This document shows, one piece after another, positions 24,250-35,470 of a DNA stretch of 64,000 nucleotides. Made by a program: the position numbers and the translations under genes. The stretch's first letter is position 1. The number at the start of each line of letters is the position of its first letter. The DNA is taken from assembly GCA_949130495.1 (NCBI GenBank), contig OX422207.1, forward strand, positions 838,245,573 through 838,309,572, given 5' to 3'. The stretch comes from Sambucus nigra (Eukaryota; Streptophyta; Magnoliopsida; Dipsacales; Adoxaceae). The notes beneath the pieces were generated by a model. The model had not been told where the DNA came from and did not search any database. It saw only the letters and a list, made by a program, of their open reading frames with translations.

Positions 24250-25610
24250 GAATAACTTGGACGTTTTCATGTGGGAACCCTACAAGCTTCCTGGGATTAA
24301 TCCCAGTGTGGTTTGTCATTGGTTACACATTGACCCGAATTTCAATCCGATCATGCAAAAAAGGCATGACAAACTTCACCTGAGAAGGACAAGGCTGTGG
24401 AGAAAGAAGTGGAGAAGTTGTTGGATACAAGATCCATACAGGAAGTTCAATTCCCTAAATGGATGTCCAACCCAGTAGTGGTCCCAAAAATCAATGGAAA
24501 ATGGAGAGTACGTATTGACTTCACCGACCTTAACAGGGCGTGCCCTAAAGATAGCTTTCCTCTCGCGAAGATCGACCAGTTTTTGGACGCCACGTCAGAT
24601 CATAAACGAATGAGTTTCCTGGATGCATACTCTGGGTATCACCAAATCCCTTTACACGAGCCATATCAAGACATGACAACATTCATCACCACTGTTGGGT
24701 TGTATTGTTACAAGGTCATGCCCTTTGGGCTAAAAATGCAGGAGCAACCTACCATCGGTTGATCACCAAAATGTTTAAGGACTAAATAGGAGACACCATG
24801 GAGGTCTACATAGATGATATGCTCATCAAGACTAGACATAAACAAGAACACCTCTTAGACCTATCAAGAACCTTCGAAATCCTCAGGAAATATCGAATGA
24901 AGCTCAATGCAAGTAAGTGTTCCTTCGGTGTCCAGTCAGGAAAATTTCTCGGGTACTTGGTTAGCAAGAGAGGCATTGAAGCCAACCCAGACCATATTGA
25001 TGCCATCAATAGGGTGCATCCCCGCCGTACGATAAGAGACTTGCAGAAGCTCATAGGGATGCTCGTCGCCCTCAATATATTCATCACGAAGTCATCCGAA
25101 AGGTGTTAGCCATTCTTCCAGTTGTTGAAGAAAAGAAAAAATGTGGAGTGGAAGGAGGATTGCTCGAAGGCATTAGAGGAGATCAAAGCTTACCTTATCA
25201 CACCACCTTTGCTCGTAATACCTCAAAAGAATGATTGCCTGTACCTATATCTCGCAGTTTCCATCCACGCTGCCAGATCTGCACTGGTATGCTAAAGAAC
25301 GGGAATCCTGCATCCAGTCTATTATGTGATCAAGACTCTCTTGGACGCCGAACAACAATACCTACCCCTAGTAAATCTCTCCTTTACACTAGTGGTAGCC
25401 TCGAAGAAATTGAAGCATTACTTCGAAGCTCACTCCATCATCATCCTTACATCTCACCCCCATAATGCAGTCCTACAAAAAGTTGATTTGTCCAGTAGAC
25501 TATTAAAGTGGTCAGTCGAGCTCGGGCAATTTGACATCCAATTTCAGCAAAGGAATGCAATCAAGAGGCAAGTCCTCACCAACTTCATTATAGAATTTAT
25601 AGGGGAATAA
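24250..25610 (+). pseudogene. pol: Tat reverse transcriptase and RNase H
   Basis: RT fragments in three frames: an N-terminal piece (24,257-24,478), then 24,397-24,762 with KINGKWRVRIDFTDLNRACP and KDSFPLAKIDQ, SFLDAYSGYHQI and YCYKVMPFGLK. After a shift, 24,798-25,109 starts MEVYIDDMLIKT, with the YIDD box intact. Thumb/connection motifs SKCSFGVQSGKFLGYLVSKR follow. The classical Gypsy RNase H comes next (25,230-25,610: LYLAVSIHAARSALV, LDAEQQYLPL, KLKHYFEAHSI), ending in LSSRLLKWSVELGQFDIQF. Confidence 0.88.
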
Positions 25611-25649
25611 CCTTGTGACCAACTACAACCTATTGGTCAAAGGGAAAAC

Positions 25650-26045
25650 CCCTCGACACAAGGTGTTTGGGAACTGTTCGTTGATGGAGCCTCCAACTCC
25701 AAAAGGGCAGGAGTGGGCATCGTGCTAGTTACCCCCAAAGATGCAATCCTCGAGCAAGGAAACAGGCTTAGATTTGAAGCCTCCAATAACGAAGCAGAGT
25801 ATGAAGCACTGATAGTAGGCTTATAGAAGGCACAAGCACTGGGGGAAAGAAACTCCAAGTGTTTTGTGATTCGCAGCTGGTATCCAACTAGATAAGTGGA
25901 GACTTCAACGCGAGGGATGAGAGAATGTCAGCATACCTCGCCACAGCGAAGAAACTAATGTCTAACTTAGAACAGGTCAGCGTCCAATAATTTTCCAGAT
26001 GATAGAATAGCCATGCTGATGCCCTAGCGTCCTTGAGCTCAACGA
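25650..26045 (+). pseudogene. pol: Tat second (archaeal-type) RNase H
   Basis: WELFVDGASNSKRAGVGIVL begins the extra RNase H domain known from Tat elements. The four acidic positions can all be read across two frames: FVDGAS, NNEAEYEAL, FCDSQLVSN and SHADALASL. A stop at ~25,825 and a shift near 25,840 break the frame. This dual RNase H arrangement separates Tat from Athila and chromoviruses. Confidence 0.85.
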
Positions 26046-26509
26046 TCCATTCTGACTTGAAGAGAATAATTCTGATTGACTTCCTCGCCCGCCCAAGTAT
26101 TAACCAGATAGACGAACTGCCAAATATAGGTCACGTTCTCCAGGTTGAGTTATCCCCCAGATGGATGGACCCCTTGAGATATTATTTGAAAGATGGTGCC
26201 CTGCCAAATAATAAGAAGGCCGCTCAGCATATAAGAGTCAAAGATGCTCGCTTTCACTTATCTCCTGAGGGAAAACTATATAAGAGATATTTCGCCGGTC
26301 CTACCTCCAATGAATTCACCCGAAGGACGTCGAGCAAGTTCTGCACGAGCTCCATAAGGGAGTATGTGGGAGTTATATTGGGGGCAGGTCACTAGATTTC
26401 TGATCAATGAAGGAAGGCTACTGGTGGCCGCACATGCAGAAGTATTTTGGGATATATGTTCGCAAGTGAGAAAAATGTCAACTTCACGCTTCTATTATTC
26501 ACCAATCGG

Positions 26510-27392
26510 CCAGCGACCTAATGGCACTTAATAGCCCATGGCCTTTTGCCCAATGGGGAATGGACATAGTAGTCCCCATTCCTACCGCTGCCGGTAATCA
26601 CAAGTATTTACTGGTCGTGATAGACTACTTCACCAAATGGATAGAGGCAGAGCCGCTAGTAAATATCAAAGACACAGATATGATGAGATTTATATGGAAA
26701 AACATTATCACCCACTTAGAGATCCCCAAGACCATCATCACTGACAATAGAACCTAGTTCGAAAGTGGCCTCTTCCAGGGTTTCTGTAACGACCACGGGA
26801 TCATGCACCATTTCATCTCGATGGCATACCCTTAGTACAATGGACAAGCTGAAGCTTCCAATAAAATAGTGATTGATGGATTAAAGAAACAATTAGAGCG
26901 AGCCAATGGGGCATGGGTGAGCGAGCTTCCACACATCCTATGGGACTACCGTACTACCATGGCGAGCAACCGGGGAAACCCCATTCGCACTGACATATGG
27001 TGTGGAGGTAATGATCCCCTTGGAAGCTGGCCTCCCCACCATGAGGTCCACTCTGGTCGACTGAGGCGAGAACGATACAGCATTGCTCGCTGAACTTGAC
27101 CTAGTTAAGGAACGAAGAGAGATGGCTTTAGTGAAACTAGCAGGCTATCAGAAACAGTAAAGCACTATAACAAGAAGATCAATGTGAGAGAATTCTAAGT
27201 TGGGGACTACGTGCTATGGAAAGTTCTTGGAAGCCCAGTAAAACCATCGGATGGCAAGTTAGGAACAAACTTGAGGGACCATTGAAGGTGTTAAAAGACA
27301 GTCTACAAGGAGCCTATCACTTGGAAATGCTGGAGAGCAGGGAGATACCTCGAGCTTGGAATTCAGCCAATTTAAAGAGATTCCACTTCTAG
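26510..27392 (+). pseudogene. pol: Tat integrase and pol end
   Basis: Integrase core with the D-D-E residues readable: FAQWGMDIVVPIP, IITDNRT followed by a stop, and YNGQAEASNK after another stop. Then come WVSELPHILWDYRTTMASN and, in other frames, the C-terminal segment to LEMLESREIPRAWNSANLKR and the terminal stop at 27,392. This ending is the usual C-terminus of Tat pol. The zinc-binding HHCC part before 26,510 is badly eroded. Confidence 0.85.
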
Positions 27393-28223
27393 TTTTCTGT
27401 GTTGATCTTTTATTACAATGTTAAAATTTAAAATTCATTTCTGATTAATAAAAGATTGTTTGGCAGTAGCATTCTACAGAGTGTTGATTTTATCTCAAAT
27501 ACTTTTTAATTCATGCACCTTTTCCAAGTTACAGGCTCCACTCTCAACATATAAAAGCAGGGTATTACCCTCCTTAGGTTTTCATCATCAACATGAATAA
27601 CCTCATAGCATTACCACTGGCAATATATGAAGTCCTAAAGGGGACCCTTAGGCAGATCGACCAACCCAGATTAGTCGCCAAACAATGTTTGGCTCAAAAA
27701 ACCTACTTGGGTGGAACGTCCAACACGAGGTGTGTCCTCTTCATTTCCACACTTAGGCCTAAGGAAGTGTGACGACACAACCTAAAAGGTAAAATGAGGT
27801 AGAATGATACTGGACTGGGGGGATACTCACTCAACAAAATAACTCTACCTATATTAAATCTAGTCGGCTAAGAAGAGCCCAAGATAATTGAACAACAAAT
27901 CAATGAAGTGAAAAATACACAACACATGTTTAGTCGACAAATCGACCAAAACATAATTGTTTTATTACTTCACTATATGTACATAAAGTTACATATGTTG
28001 AACTAAATAAGTCCTAATGAGGATTGTTCCTCCTAATAAGATAACCAGCTACTTGCGCTCTTCGGCCATTATCTAGGTGAGGGGCTAATTCCTCCTCGAC
28101 TTCATTTAAATTCGGCTCCAATAACTGCCTTGGGATGGAATCTATGGGGACCCATTGATCATCCCTCCTGAATGGGTTCGGCAATAGAGTTGAGGGGGAG
28201 ATATCATGGAGATACCAGAGAAC
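27393..28223 (+). other. Tat spacer between pol and the antisense ORF
   Basis: About 830 bp, non-coding on both strands as far as I can read. It includes CATATAAAAGCAGG near 27,548, a TATA-like site on the + strand that could belong to an internal promoter; this is not supported further. Confidence 0.5.
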
Positions 28224-29458
28224 CTATTTCCTAGGGACCTGCAACTCCCTAAGAGTACTCAACCATCCTCTAACAAATAATAACTCCTCGACCTCCTTCA
28301 AATTCATTGGTGCATCGGTCCAACCCTGATCACAACCATCAGCCCACACCTGTCGAGGACCTTTCTTGAATAGGTGCCTCATTAAGGTAGCATCTCTTTG
28401 AAGGTCGGTAGCTATCACATACGCCCTGTGAACATCACCCCGAAGCTCGAAAATCTCCCTAGCTGAGCCACTACTATGAGTACCAGCTCGTGACTTAGTC
28501 GATGAGGAGGAGCCCCTCAAAACTTGGGGGGTAGTGTTAGGCACATGCTCTCTAAGTTGGGAAACCTCTCTCCTCAGAGCATCATTCTCTTTTTGATGTA
28601 CCTCTCCAACTTGATTAATCTCTAAGGCATATAGAAGTTTAGCACTCATAGCATTGACTTCCTCTTGAATGAAAGTGCCAACCTCTTCCATCTCCTGAAG
28701 CCTATCTTTCAGTTTCGCAACAAGCTACAACTGGTCCTTATAGTTCTGATTCCTCGACCTAAGAGACTTGCAAATCCTTACAAAGGCTTAGCGAAGTTGA
28801 TTTCTCGCATTAGAACCGAGAATCCTTCCTAGTTGAGAAGTATCAGATATATACTCACCAACATCAATTAACTACAGACCATATAAGCATTGAAGAATAA
28901 ATAAATTAGTATGCAAAAGGGAACTAAATTTCATTTCATTAAGGAAAGGTTTAAGGTACATCAGCGAATGAAAAGAGGAACTGAAATACAAAAAAAATAT
29001 AAATAGATCACTAAATAAGACTAGCTTACAACCTTGGTCTGCTCTAAGGTCGCTGGTTGCTTCCCCTTATTCGCAGTAGCAGCTGCTCTAGGCTCACCTC
29101 CTTCAGACGGAGTAATCTCCACCCCCTGACTAAGGGGAGCATCAATAGTGATGGTCGGAACAGTAGGAGCAGACGCTTCATCCATAACAGGCTTAGGGCC
29201 AGTATCATGCTCGTCAAAGAGTGGAGAGTTAATATCCACCTCGGCAGAGAGTGGGGACTTATCCCAACCCTTTTTAAAGTTGAGACGACCAATATAACCA
29301 ATCTGGGCCTCAGCATCCTCATATGCTACGACACATCCAACATTATACGAGATTTCCTTAAGGGTGGCCGCCTCAGATTCCACCTTCTACATCTTCCTAT
29401 CCAGCACCTTGTTCTCCTCTGCCACAGCCAGCTTGCTTGTGCAGACCAAATCATAGGA
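28224..29458 (-). pseudogene. Tat antisense ORF (aORF), two segments
   Basis: Opposite in direction to the pol genes beside it. The upstream segment (29,458-29,021) reads KLAVAEENKVLD, then an acidic/proline-rich tail with SPLFDEHDTGPKP and ends near KGKQPATLEQTKVVS. The downstream segment (~28,860-28,224) contains GEYISDTSQLGRILGSNAR and, after two stops, a 155-codon open frame (EVGTFIQEEVNAM, ENDALRREVSQLREHV) that looks coiled-coil and ends LRELQVPRK. The 160 bp between them may be an intron (AAG/GTTG... at 29,030), which I cannot confirm. The 5' part is cut at 29,458. Antisense ORFs in this position are known for Tat elements; their function is not settled. Confidence 0.6.
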
Positions 29459-30303
29459 GTGAATCTCCATCGGTGTCGTGGGTTATCCCCACTCTCTTAC
29501 CACCGATACCTTACTCGGATCCACTATAATACCCCTATCAGATATGATGTGTCCGACAAACTACACCTCTCGTAGCTAAAATTCACACTTCCCAAATTTG
29601 GCATATAATTGATGGTCCCGAAGTGTCTGTAAGACCTTACGCAGATGTTTTGCGTGCTCCTCCTCAGTACGAGAGTAAACCAGAATTATGTCTATAAACA
29701 AGATCACAAACTGGCCTAAGAACTCTCAGAATAATTTGTTCATAAAATCTATGAACACTACTGGTATATTTGTGAACCCAAACGGCATCATCCTAAACTC
29801 ATATGACCCATATCCTGACTAAAAAAGTGGTCTTGTGAACATCCTCCTCCCGAATAAGTAGCTGGTGATAACTCGATCTCAAATCAATCTTTGAGAAGTA
29901 TGCAACCCTTCTCAACTGATCAAATAGGTCATCGATCCTCGATAATGGATATTTATTCCATATACTGACCTTATTCAGCTCCCTATAATCCATACATAAG
30001 TGAAGCGAACTTTCGCTCTTCTTCACAAATAACACAGGCGCACCCCAAGGCGGCTTACTCTTCCGAATGAAACCCTGACCCAAGAGTTGTTGAATCTTCT
30101 CTCTAAACTCACGTATCTCTGCAGGGCCCATGCGATATGGTGCTCGAGCAATTAGTCTGATACCCGGTGCTAGGTCAATCCTGAACTCAATCTCTCGATT
30201 GGGTGGTAACCCGGGTATCTCCTGGAATACATCCTCGAAATATCTCACGATCAGAATTGAGTCTAACGGAATTAATAGTTCTCGTGAGGTCTCCTCCTCA
30301 ATG
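29459..30303 (-). pseudogene. pol: A2 reverse transcriptase
   Basis: The open frame 30,248-29,799 reads [54 protein letters not shown] and [13 protein letters not shown], the fingers/palm of a chromovirus RT. After a shift near 29,815 it continues ([33 protein letters not shown]). The catalytic box reads [10 protein letters not shown] instead of the family's FIDDILVYS, so the second catalytic Asp is lost. It ends with FVGHIISDRGI and VREWG-stop-PTTPMEIHS, at which point the sequence switches to the Tat antisense ORF. Confidence 0.88.
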
Positions 30304-30780
30304 TTATAAGTGTGACCATCCCTCAGGGAGAGTCATTTCCACAAGGAATATCTCCTGACCCAGAATGAAAAACACAATGGTCCTCTTATAGCAGTCTACC
30401 ATCGCCCTATATCCTACCAACGAATCCATACCCAGAATCACATCATACCCCTCCATGTTTAACACTAGAAGGTAGGCCTCTAAGCTCAGTCTCCCTATCA
30501 CGATATCGACTCCTCTATAAATCAAGTGTATCAGTGAACCACTGCCCATCGGTGACTGTACACATATAAGGAGACTACCGATGGTCTCTAATAAATCGAT
30601 AACTCTAGCAAACCTAGTCTTAATAAACAAATGTGATGCCCCATTATAAAAAAGAATCCCACTATCAAGACCATAAATAGGAAACATACCCTCTACTACT
30701 GGTGACGCTTGAGGTGTAGGTGGCATCGGCATGTCCTGAACGTTATACACATGCGTGTAGTGCATCTGTCCCTCCTGTTG
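30304..30780 (-). pseudogene. pol: A2 protease
   Basis: The open frame 30,765-30,304 starts in the gag-PR linker and reads SGILFYNGASHLFIKTRFA, the retropepsin active-site segment. The usual FDSGAS/FDTGAS has become FYNGAS, so the catalytic Asp is gone. The conserved second half is clear: MEGYDVILGMDSLVGYRAM, VDCYKRTIVF. The frame then continues toward RT. Confidence 0.85.
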
Positions 30781-31954
30781 CTGAGGGGCTAGTGGTGCTG
30801 GTGTTGTAGGGGGTAAAGGAGCCTGCTTTCCTTACTGGGCACCCTATTGTGGTAAATATCTCCTCTTTTGACCCTACTGGTCGCAGATGAAGCACTGCCT
30901 CGGGAACTCTTTCTATCTTTGTCCCTTCTAGCCCTAATGGCCTCCCCCTAGTTACCTTGGACCTAACGGCCCTGAGGAAACTACTAGTGATTTGGTCCCT
31001 GCTGACCCTGTCTGTAACCCTGCCCCTCTGGTCGGTACCCTCTGTGCCTAAATCTCTTGACATTGTTCCCCTTCCAGGAATCCTATCACTGATGACTGAC
31101 TGACTGTCTGCTGCTGCGATGTCAAGCTGGTACCTCCCCCCATTTGCCTTACCATGTTGGATAGGCTCTCCACCTCTCTTGCTCTCTTTCGCATGGAAGC
31201 GATGATCCTGACAGTGTACAAGAGCGACATTAACGACATTAGTATATGTCACCAACATGGGGCTACCTATCAAATGTTGCTTGATCTTCCAGGCCAAACT
31301 ATCCATAAACTTTGCTTTCTTCCTCTCCTCATTGCTTACCTCATTTGGCACAAAGTTAGCCAGACGGGTGAACTCCTTCTCGTACTCAACTACCGAGTAG
31401 TCACCTCCCCAAACTTCTTGCACATCTCTGACTCGACTCAAGGAGGAAAGTATTTGCAATCAAACTACACCCAAAACTTGGTAATAATCATCAAATCTAA
31501 CTCCTCGACAGTGGTTACTAATTCCCACCACTGTAAGGCCACTCCTGCCAGACTTAAAGTAGACAACATCTATTTATGTGTCTCGGTACACTCCACTATG
31601 TGCAGATGGCGCTGAATATTTTTCTTCCATTGACATGCCGCAGCCACAGCTGTATTGCCCTGAAACTCAGGCGGTGACCCTTCTGGAAGATCTCTATGAA
31701 TCTCTACCATGAGATGGCTCTATCAAGGCCTGGATCATGGGTACCACTTGCAGCGATTCCTGGGGATGAAGGAAATGAGCTTCCATAGCTCGCATGGCTA
31801 TATCGACCGCCTGGGCCACTATCACTACCACCCGTGCAGTCGAAATCATCTCTGGTGGTGGCTGTGACTAAGGCACCTCATATGTCTCCCGATGAGCCTC
31901 CCTTGCCTCATCCCTGGATGCTGCCCTCTAAGTTCGCTATCTCCTCGGTGGCAT
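30781..31954 (-). pseudogene. gag: A2 gag
   Basis: Starts at an ATG at 31,954 (MPPRR, a common start in this family), soon followed by stops. The core is readable: LQWWELVTT near 31,525, VWGGDYSVVEYEKEFTRLAN (31,400 region), then the basic, Gly/Arg-rich tail. The zinc knuckle (expected near 30,850-30,900) keeps only part of its Cys/His pattern. Gag would form the particle; this copy is non-functional. Confidence 0.8.
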
Positions 31955-32134
31955 CTGAAAATAGATTGAATTGTATAAGTACACAATTTATACAAACATC
32001 TAATAGCATAAATACGATGTCTCAAACACGTGAAGATAAAATCAATAGTCCTAATAATAGGTCTCCATAACAAAAGAACGATACGCTGAAATCGTAATAA
32101 GTCGTACAGATCCTATGGACACTAAAACCTGATG

Positions 32135-32145
32135 CTCTGATACCA
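32135..32145 (-). other. Primer-binding site of A2
   Basis: The - strand reads TGGTATCAGAG two bases after the end of the 5' LTR: an exact initiator-Met tRNA site. Confidence 0.9.
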
Positions 32146-32147
32146 TC

Positions 32148-33454
32148 TGTGGCACCCCACCTAATCAAATACCAAGTGATCAGGGATTTATTAAATTAAA
32201 ATAGGATTTACAAAATGGTTCATTCTTAACATCACTATCGAAAACCAAATTAATTACTAATCACTTATTAGTTAATTAAGCCAGTGCTAAATTTTTATCT
32301 TGCATTAAATAGACAAATAATATGCATATAAAACTAGATTGCAACATTCACCTAATACTAGAGATTAAACCATCTCAAGTAAATAAATAAAGTCTTACCG
32401 AATAAACCATCGACTAAAAAATCCCCAAACCATAATAATAATTCCAACTAATAAAAATATTTGAATACAAGTCTGAAACTAAAATACTAAATGAATGAAG
32501 TCTCAAATGGGGCTAACATGCCCAAACTGAAATGCTAAATATAAACTCTTATGCTAGGAATGAAATGATAGATGCGTCTAATCAAAATTCTGCAAGCCTC
32601 CACAGCGCTACAGCTATGTCCCTGTAAAGAATCATCAAGTATGACATCCTTGTGGCAGGACACCTAAAAGATTTTGAAAAACAAATTATATCAAAGGTTA
32701 GTACCCAAAACATTTTGAAAATATTTTGCAAGTATTTATCACAATTTAAAATCAGTTATTGATTACACATGTTAGGTTCACATACACTTACTTGAGTTTT
32801 CTCGCCTTTTAACTATTGTGCATGCCTAACGTTTCTACCTAGACCACCTAGCTATTCTACCCAAGCTGAATATGAACACGTCTCTATTCCAATACCACCC
32901 ATACAGTAATTCACCCATTAGTTAACCTTTCTCCCATGTTATAAGAGTTGAAATTGCCATTTCACTTATATTCTCATTATACAATTAATTTTGTTTCACT
33001 ACTTAATTCAATATTTAGATACTCACTATCTAACTATCCACTTTCACACATAATTAGAAAATTCACATCAGTACGTATATATACTTATCTCACTAATATA
33101 TATATCATTACGGCATCTCTCAAAAGGACCACCATGAAATAAGGGCATACTCTGCTATCAATCCAAGTACCTCTCATACTAAATAGGGACTATTAGTTTG
33201 GTATGTCTCCTCGAACCCAAAAATCAAATCATAAACTGTGGAGGCGAACATAGTTATAAACCTTTGGGCTACGCATATACCTAACGTACCCAAATGACAC
33301 GCTGAACACACGAATACACGACACATAGTCAGCCGTCCTAAGTTATATATTCTAGGGCACAAATCCAGACGTCCTTGGAATAGACAAGGTGGGATCGCCC
33401 ACTACTTGGGAACATCCGTGATAGCAGGTAGCGTAGGTATCTTAACATCTCAAC
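32148..33454 (-). repeat. A2 5' LTR, segment 1 (U5 side)
   Basis: From the LTR's CA end (TGTGGCACCCCACC on the + strand) to the point where the CACTA element sits; the last three bases AAC are repeated after the CACTA. Related to 18,675-19,760 of A1. Confidence 0.82.
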
Positions 33455-33486
33455 CACTACACCAAAATGGGCAAATTGTCACCTTT

Positions 33487-33670
33487 CAGCCGGCCAGCCT
33501 TGTCAAGGTCATTGACCGTGACAAAAAAATACGCGTTTTATGTCACGGTCATTGACCTTGACACGACCGTGATAACTAATTGTCACGGTCATTGACCATG
33601 ACAAGCCCGTGACAATTAAATTTGTCACGGGCTTGTCACGGTCAATGACCTTGACACGACCGTGACAACT
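33487..33670. repeat. CACTA left subterminal repeats
   Basis: At least four copies of a motif close to TGTCACGGTCATTGACC, in both orientations. The unit is itself a near-palindrome (GTCACGGTCA facing TGACCGTGAC). In En/Spm such repeats bind the TNPA-type protein. Confidence 0.88.
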
Positions 33671-33708
33671 TTTCCAGCAAAAACCCTTTCCCCCTTCTTT
33701 TTTCCCTC

Positions 33709-33716
33709 CCACCGTT

Positions 33717-33749
<33 letters not shown>

Positions 33750-33778
33750 AGGTCCAATTTCTCTCTCTCTCTCTCTTC
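33709..33778. repeat. (CT)n microsatellites
   Basis: Two CT runs separated by CAGGTCCAATTT, just inside the left subterminal region. Confidence 0.9.
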
Positions 33779-33840
33779 CATTTATATATATATTTGTCTG
33801 TATATTTATGTGTGTATGTGTATATATATATGTGTGTATG

Positions 33841-34046
33841 TGTGTGCGTGTGTGGGGGGTGGGGCAGGGTGGGGCAGGGGGTGGTGGACGGGGCAGGGGG
33901 TGGGGTGCGGTGTGTGTGTGGTGGTGTGTTTTGGGGGAGGGGGGAGGGGGTGGTGGAGGGGGGCAGGGGGTGGGGTAGGGTGGGGTGTGTGTGTGTGTGT
34001 GGTGGTGTGTGGTGGGGGAGGGGGTGGTGGTGGGTGTGTGTGGTGT
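33841..34046 (+). repeat. G-rich, strand-asymmetric tract
   Basis: About 200 bp almost free of C on the + strand, with many runs of three to six G in GGGGTGGGGCAGGG-like units and interleaved TGTGTG. The run density allows G-quadruplex formation on the + strand. A shorter G-rich block lies at 34,478-34,511. The long open frames here, on both strands, are composition artefacts. Confidence 0.85.
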
Positions 34047-34929
34047 TATGGCCGAAAAACACAACCCAAACTCTCCCTAAGATTTAGAAAGGATTAAAAT
34101 GTAATTTTTAAAGAGTTAAAAATGTGTATATATTCAATTAAAAATACCCCTAAATAATTTTCAGTTAAGAAAAAAATCATAAAACAAATTTTCACACATT
34201 ATTATCTCAAAATATCATTTTTCATAATTTTAGCATTAGTAAACATAGGATAAAAATATCTGATTAATTCCTAGGTTAAATTAAATTAAATTAATTTTAG
34301 TGCTTAAATATTATTAAATGGTTTTGAATTTTTTAAATATTATTAAATGGTTTTTAAGTGTGGGAATGGGTGTGTAGTGTAGTGGATTCCACCATATTCT
34401 GTTATGTCTTCTTTACTAACTAGAATCTTGTTGCAGATAGGATTCCCTTTGGGGTCTTATGTCTTGAATTAATCTGAGGGGGTGGGGGTAGGGGTGGGGG
34501 TGGGTGGGGTTTTGAATATTATTTACATTCAAAATAAATAATTGATAATAGTTGGATAATAATTGGATAATAATTGTTTTTATACCTATAGAACAGCTTA
34601 GATAGTGTGTGTGTGTGTGTGTGTGTGTATGTGGTCAATACATGAATTTATTTTTGTATTTGAATTATCCCATGAATTTATTTTTGTATTTGAATTAACC
34701 CATTATATGAAACATACTTGAAATTAAATATAGTGCGCATAGATACTAGCATTCTAGTTCTTATGCGTACGCATTCAATAACCCTTAGACCCGTTCGAGA
34801 GTCATTACCCCTGTAATGAGATCTCTCGAATTGTCCCGTTTGGACAGTTTGAGACTGTATAATTTCTGTATAATATTCTTATTGGCTTAAAGTTGTTACT
34901 TTTGGAGGAAGTTCTGCAGTCGTATCTTA

Positions 34930-35035
34930 ATGTTCTCTGGGTACATACTAGATTGACAAGTGTGACTGTTATTTTAATTGACCAATTGAAATAACACTCA
35001 CACCTGCCAATCTACGTCGTGTACTTGGAGAACTA
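34930..35035. repeat. Near-loopless hairpin in the CACTA
   Basis: Arms of about 50 nt (34,931-34,980 and 34,984-35,035) pair with scattered mismatches. For example, TGTTATTTTAATTG faces CAATTGAAATAACA across about three bases, and TGTTCTCTGGGTAC faces GTACTTGGAGAAC at the base. It is about 200 bp upstream of the transposase start. It could be a foldback insertion or a small-RNA precursor. Confidence 0.65.
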
Positions 35036-35235
35036 AGGGGATATGCTGTCGAATTTTTTTCAAATCGTAACAATGTGCATGAGCTGTTAAGTATATTACA
35101 GAAAAATGCATTCTTGAATGGGATAGGACCACATACCCTTTAATAGGATAATTAAATGATGGGATAATTAAATAAAACATACTATAAATCTAAGTTTTGT
35201 TTACCTTTAATAGGTGTTTAGTTGTGGTAGCTGTG

Positions 35236-35470
35236 ATGGGATATCCGAAATACAAAGAGTGGATGGGTGAGACTAATAGAATGGGGGATGTGTTTCACAG
35301 AGGTGCTAACGAATTTGTGAAATATGCAAAGAGATGTCGTAATGATGAAGAGTTTCCGTGTCCGTGTGCTAGGTGTAAGAATGGTAAGGTGTTTGAGTGG
35401 AAAACAGTTGAACTACATTTGCAGAGGAATACATCACCGTGGAGTCATCAATGTATACTCGGGAATATAT
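35236..35470 (+). pseudogene. CACTA transposase N-terminus (Transpos_assoc domain)
   Basis: From ATG at 35,236: GYPKYKEWMG, a VFHRGANEFVKYAKRC segment and FPCPCARCKNGKVF, followed by VELHLQRN. The Trp-Met start, the CPCxxCxN zinc-like motif and the HL spacing match the transposase-associated domain that begins plant TNP2-type CACTA transposases. Upstream of the ATG the frame stays open for 13 codons. The family protein would continue for several hundred residues into the TNP2 catalytic region. Here the sequence jumps within about 30 bp to the C-terminal part, so an internal deletion has removed the catalytic domain. Expression would give at most a DNA-binding fragment. Confidence 0.85.

Larger units (their letters stand above)
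22775..29458 (+). mobile_element. Tat-lineage Ty3/Gypsy fragment without LTRs
   Basis: Contains the end of gag, protease, RT with its own RNase H, a second archaeal-type RNase H, and integrase on the + strand, then an ORF on the - strand. This is the layout of Tat-clade Gypsy elements, several of which (for example Grande and Retand relatives) carry an antisense ORF between pol and the 3' LTR. Both LTRs are missing: the left side meets A1-type sequence, and the right side runs straight into the RT of reverse element A2. Many stops and shifts make it inactive. Confidence 0.85.

Noticed and set aside
33487..33670. CRISPR-like spaced repeats
   Set aside because: The units are in both orientations, unevenly spaced, and recur at the other end of a TIR-bounded element; these are CACTA subterminal repeats in plant DNA.
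33642..34097. Long overlapping open frames on both strands (up to 141 codons)
   Set aside because: They are products of G-rich and (GT)n/(CT)n low-complexity sequence; the peptides are Pro/Thr/His or Gly/Val repeats.
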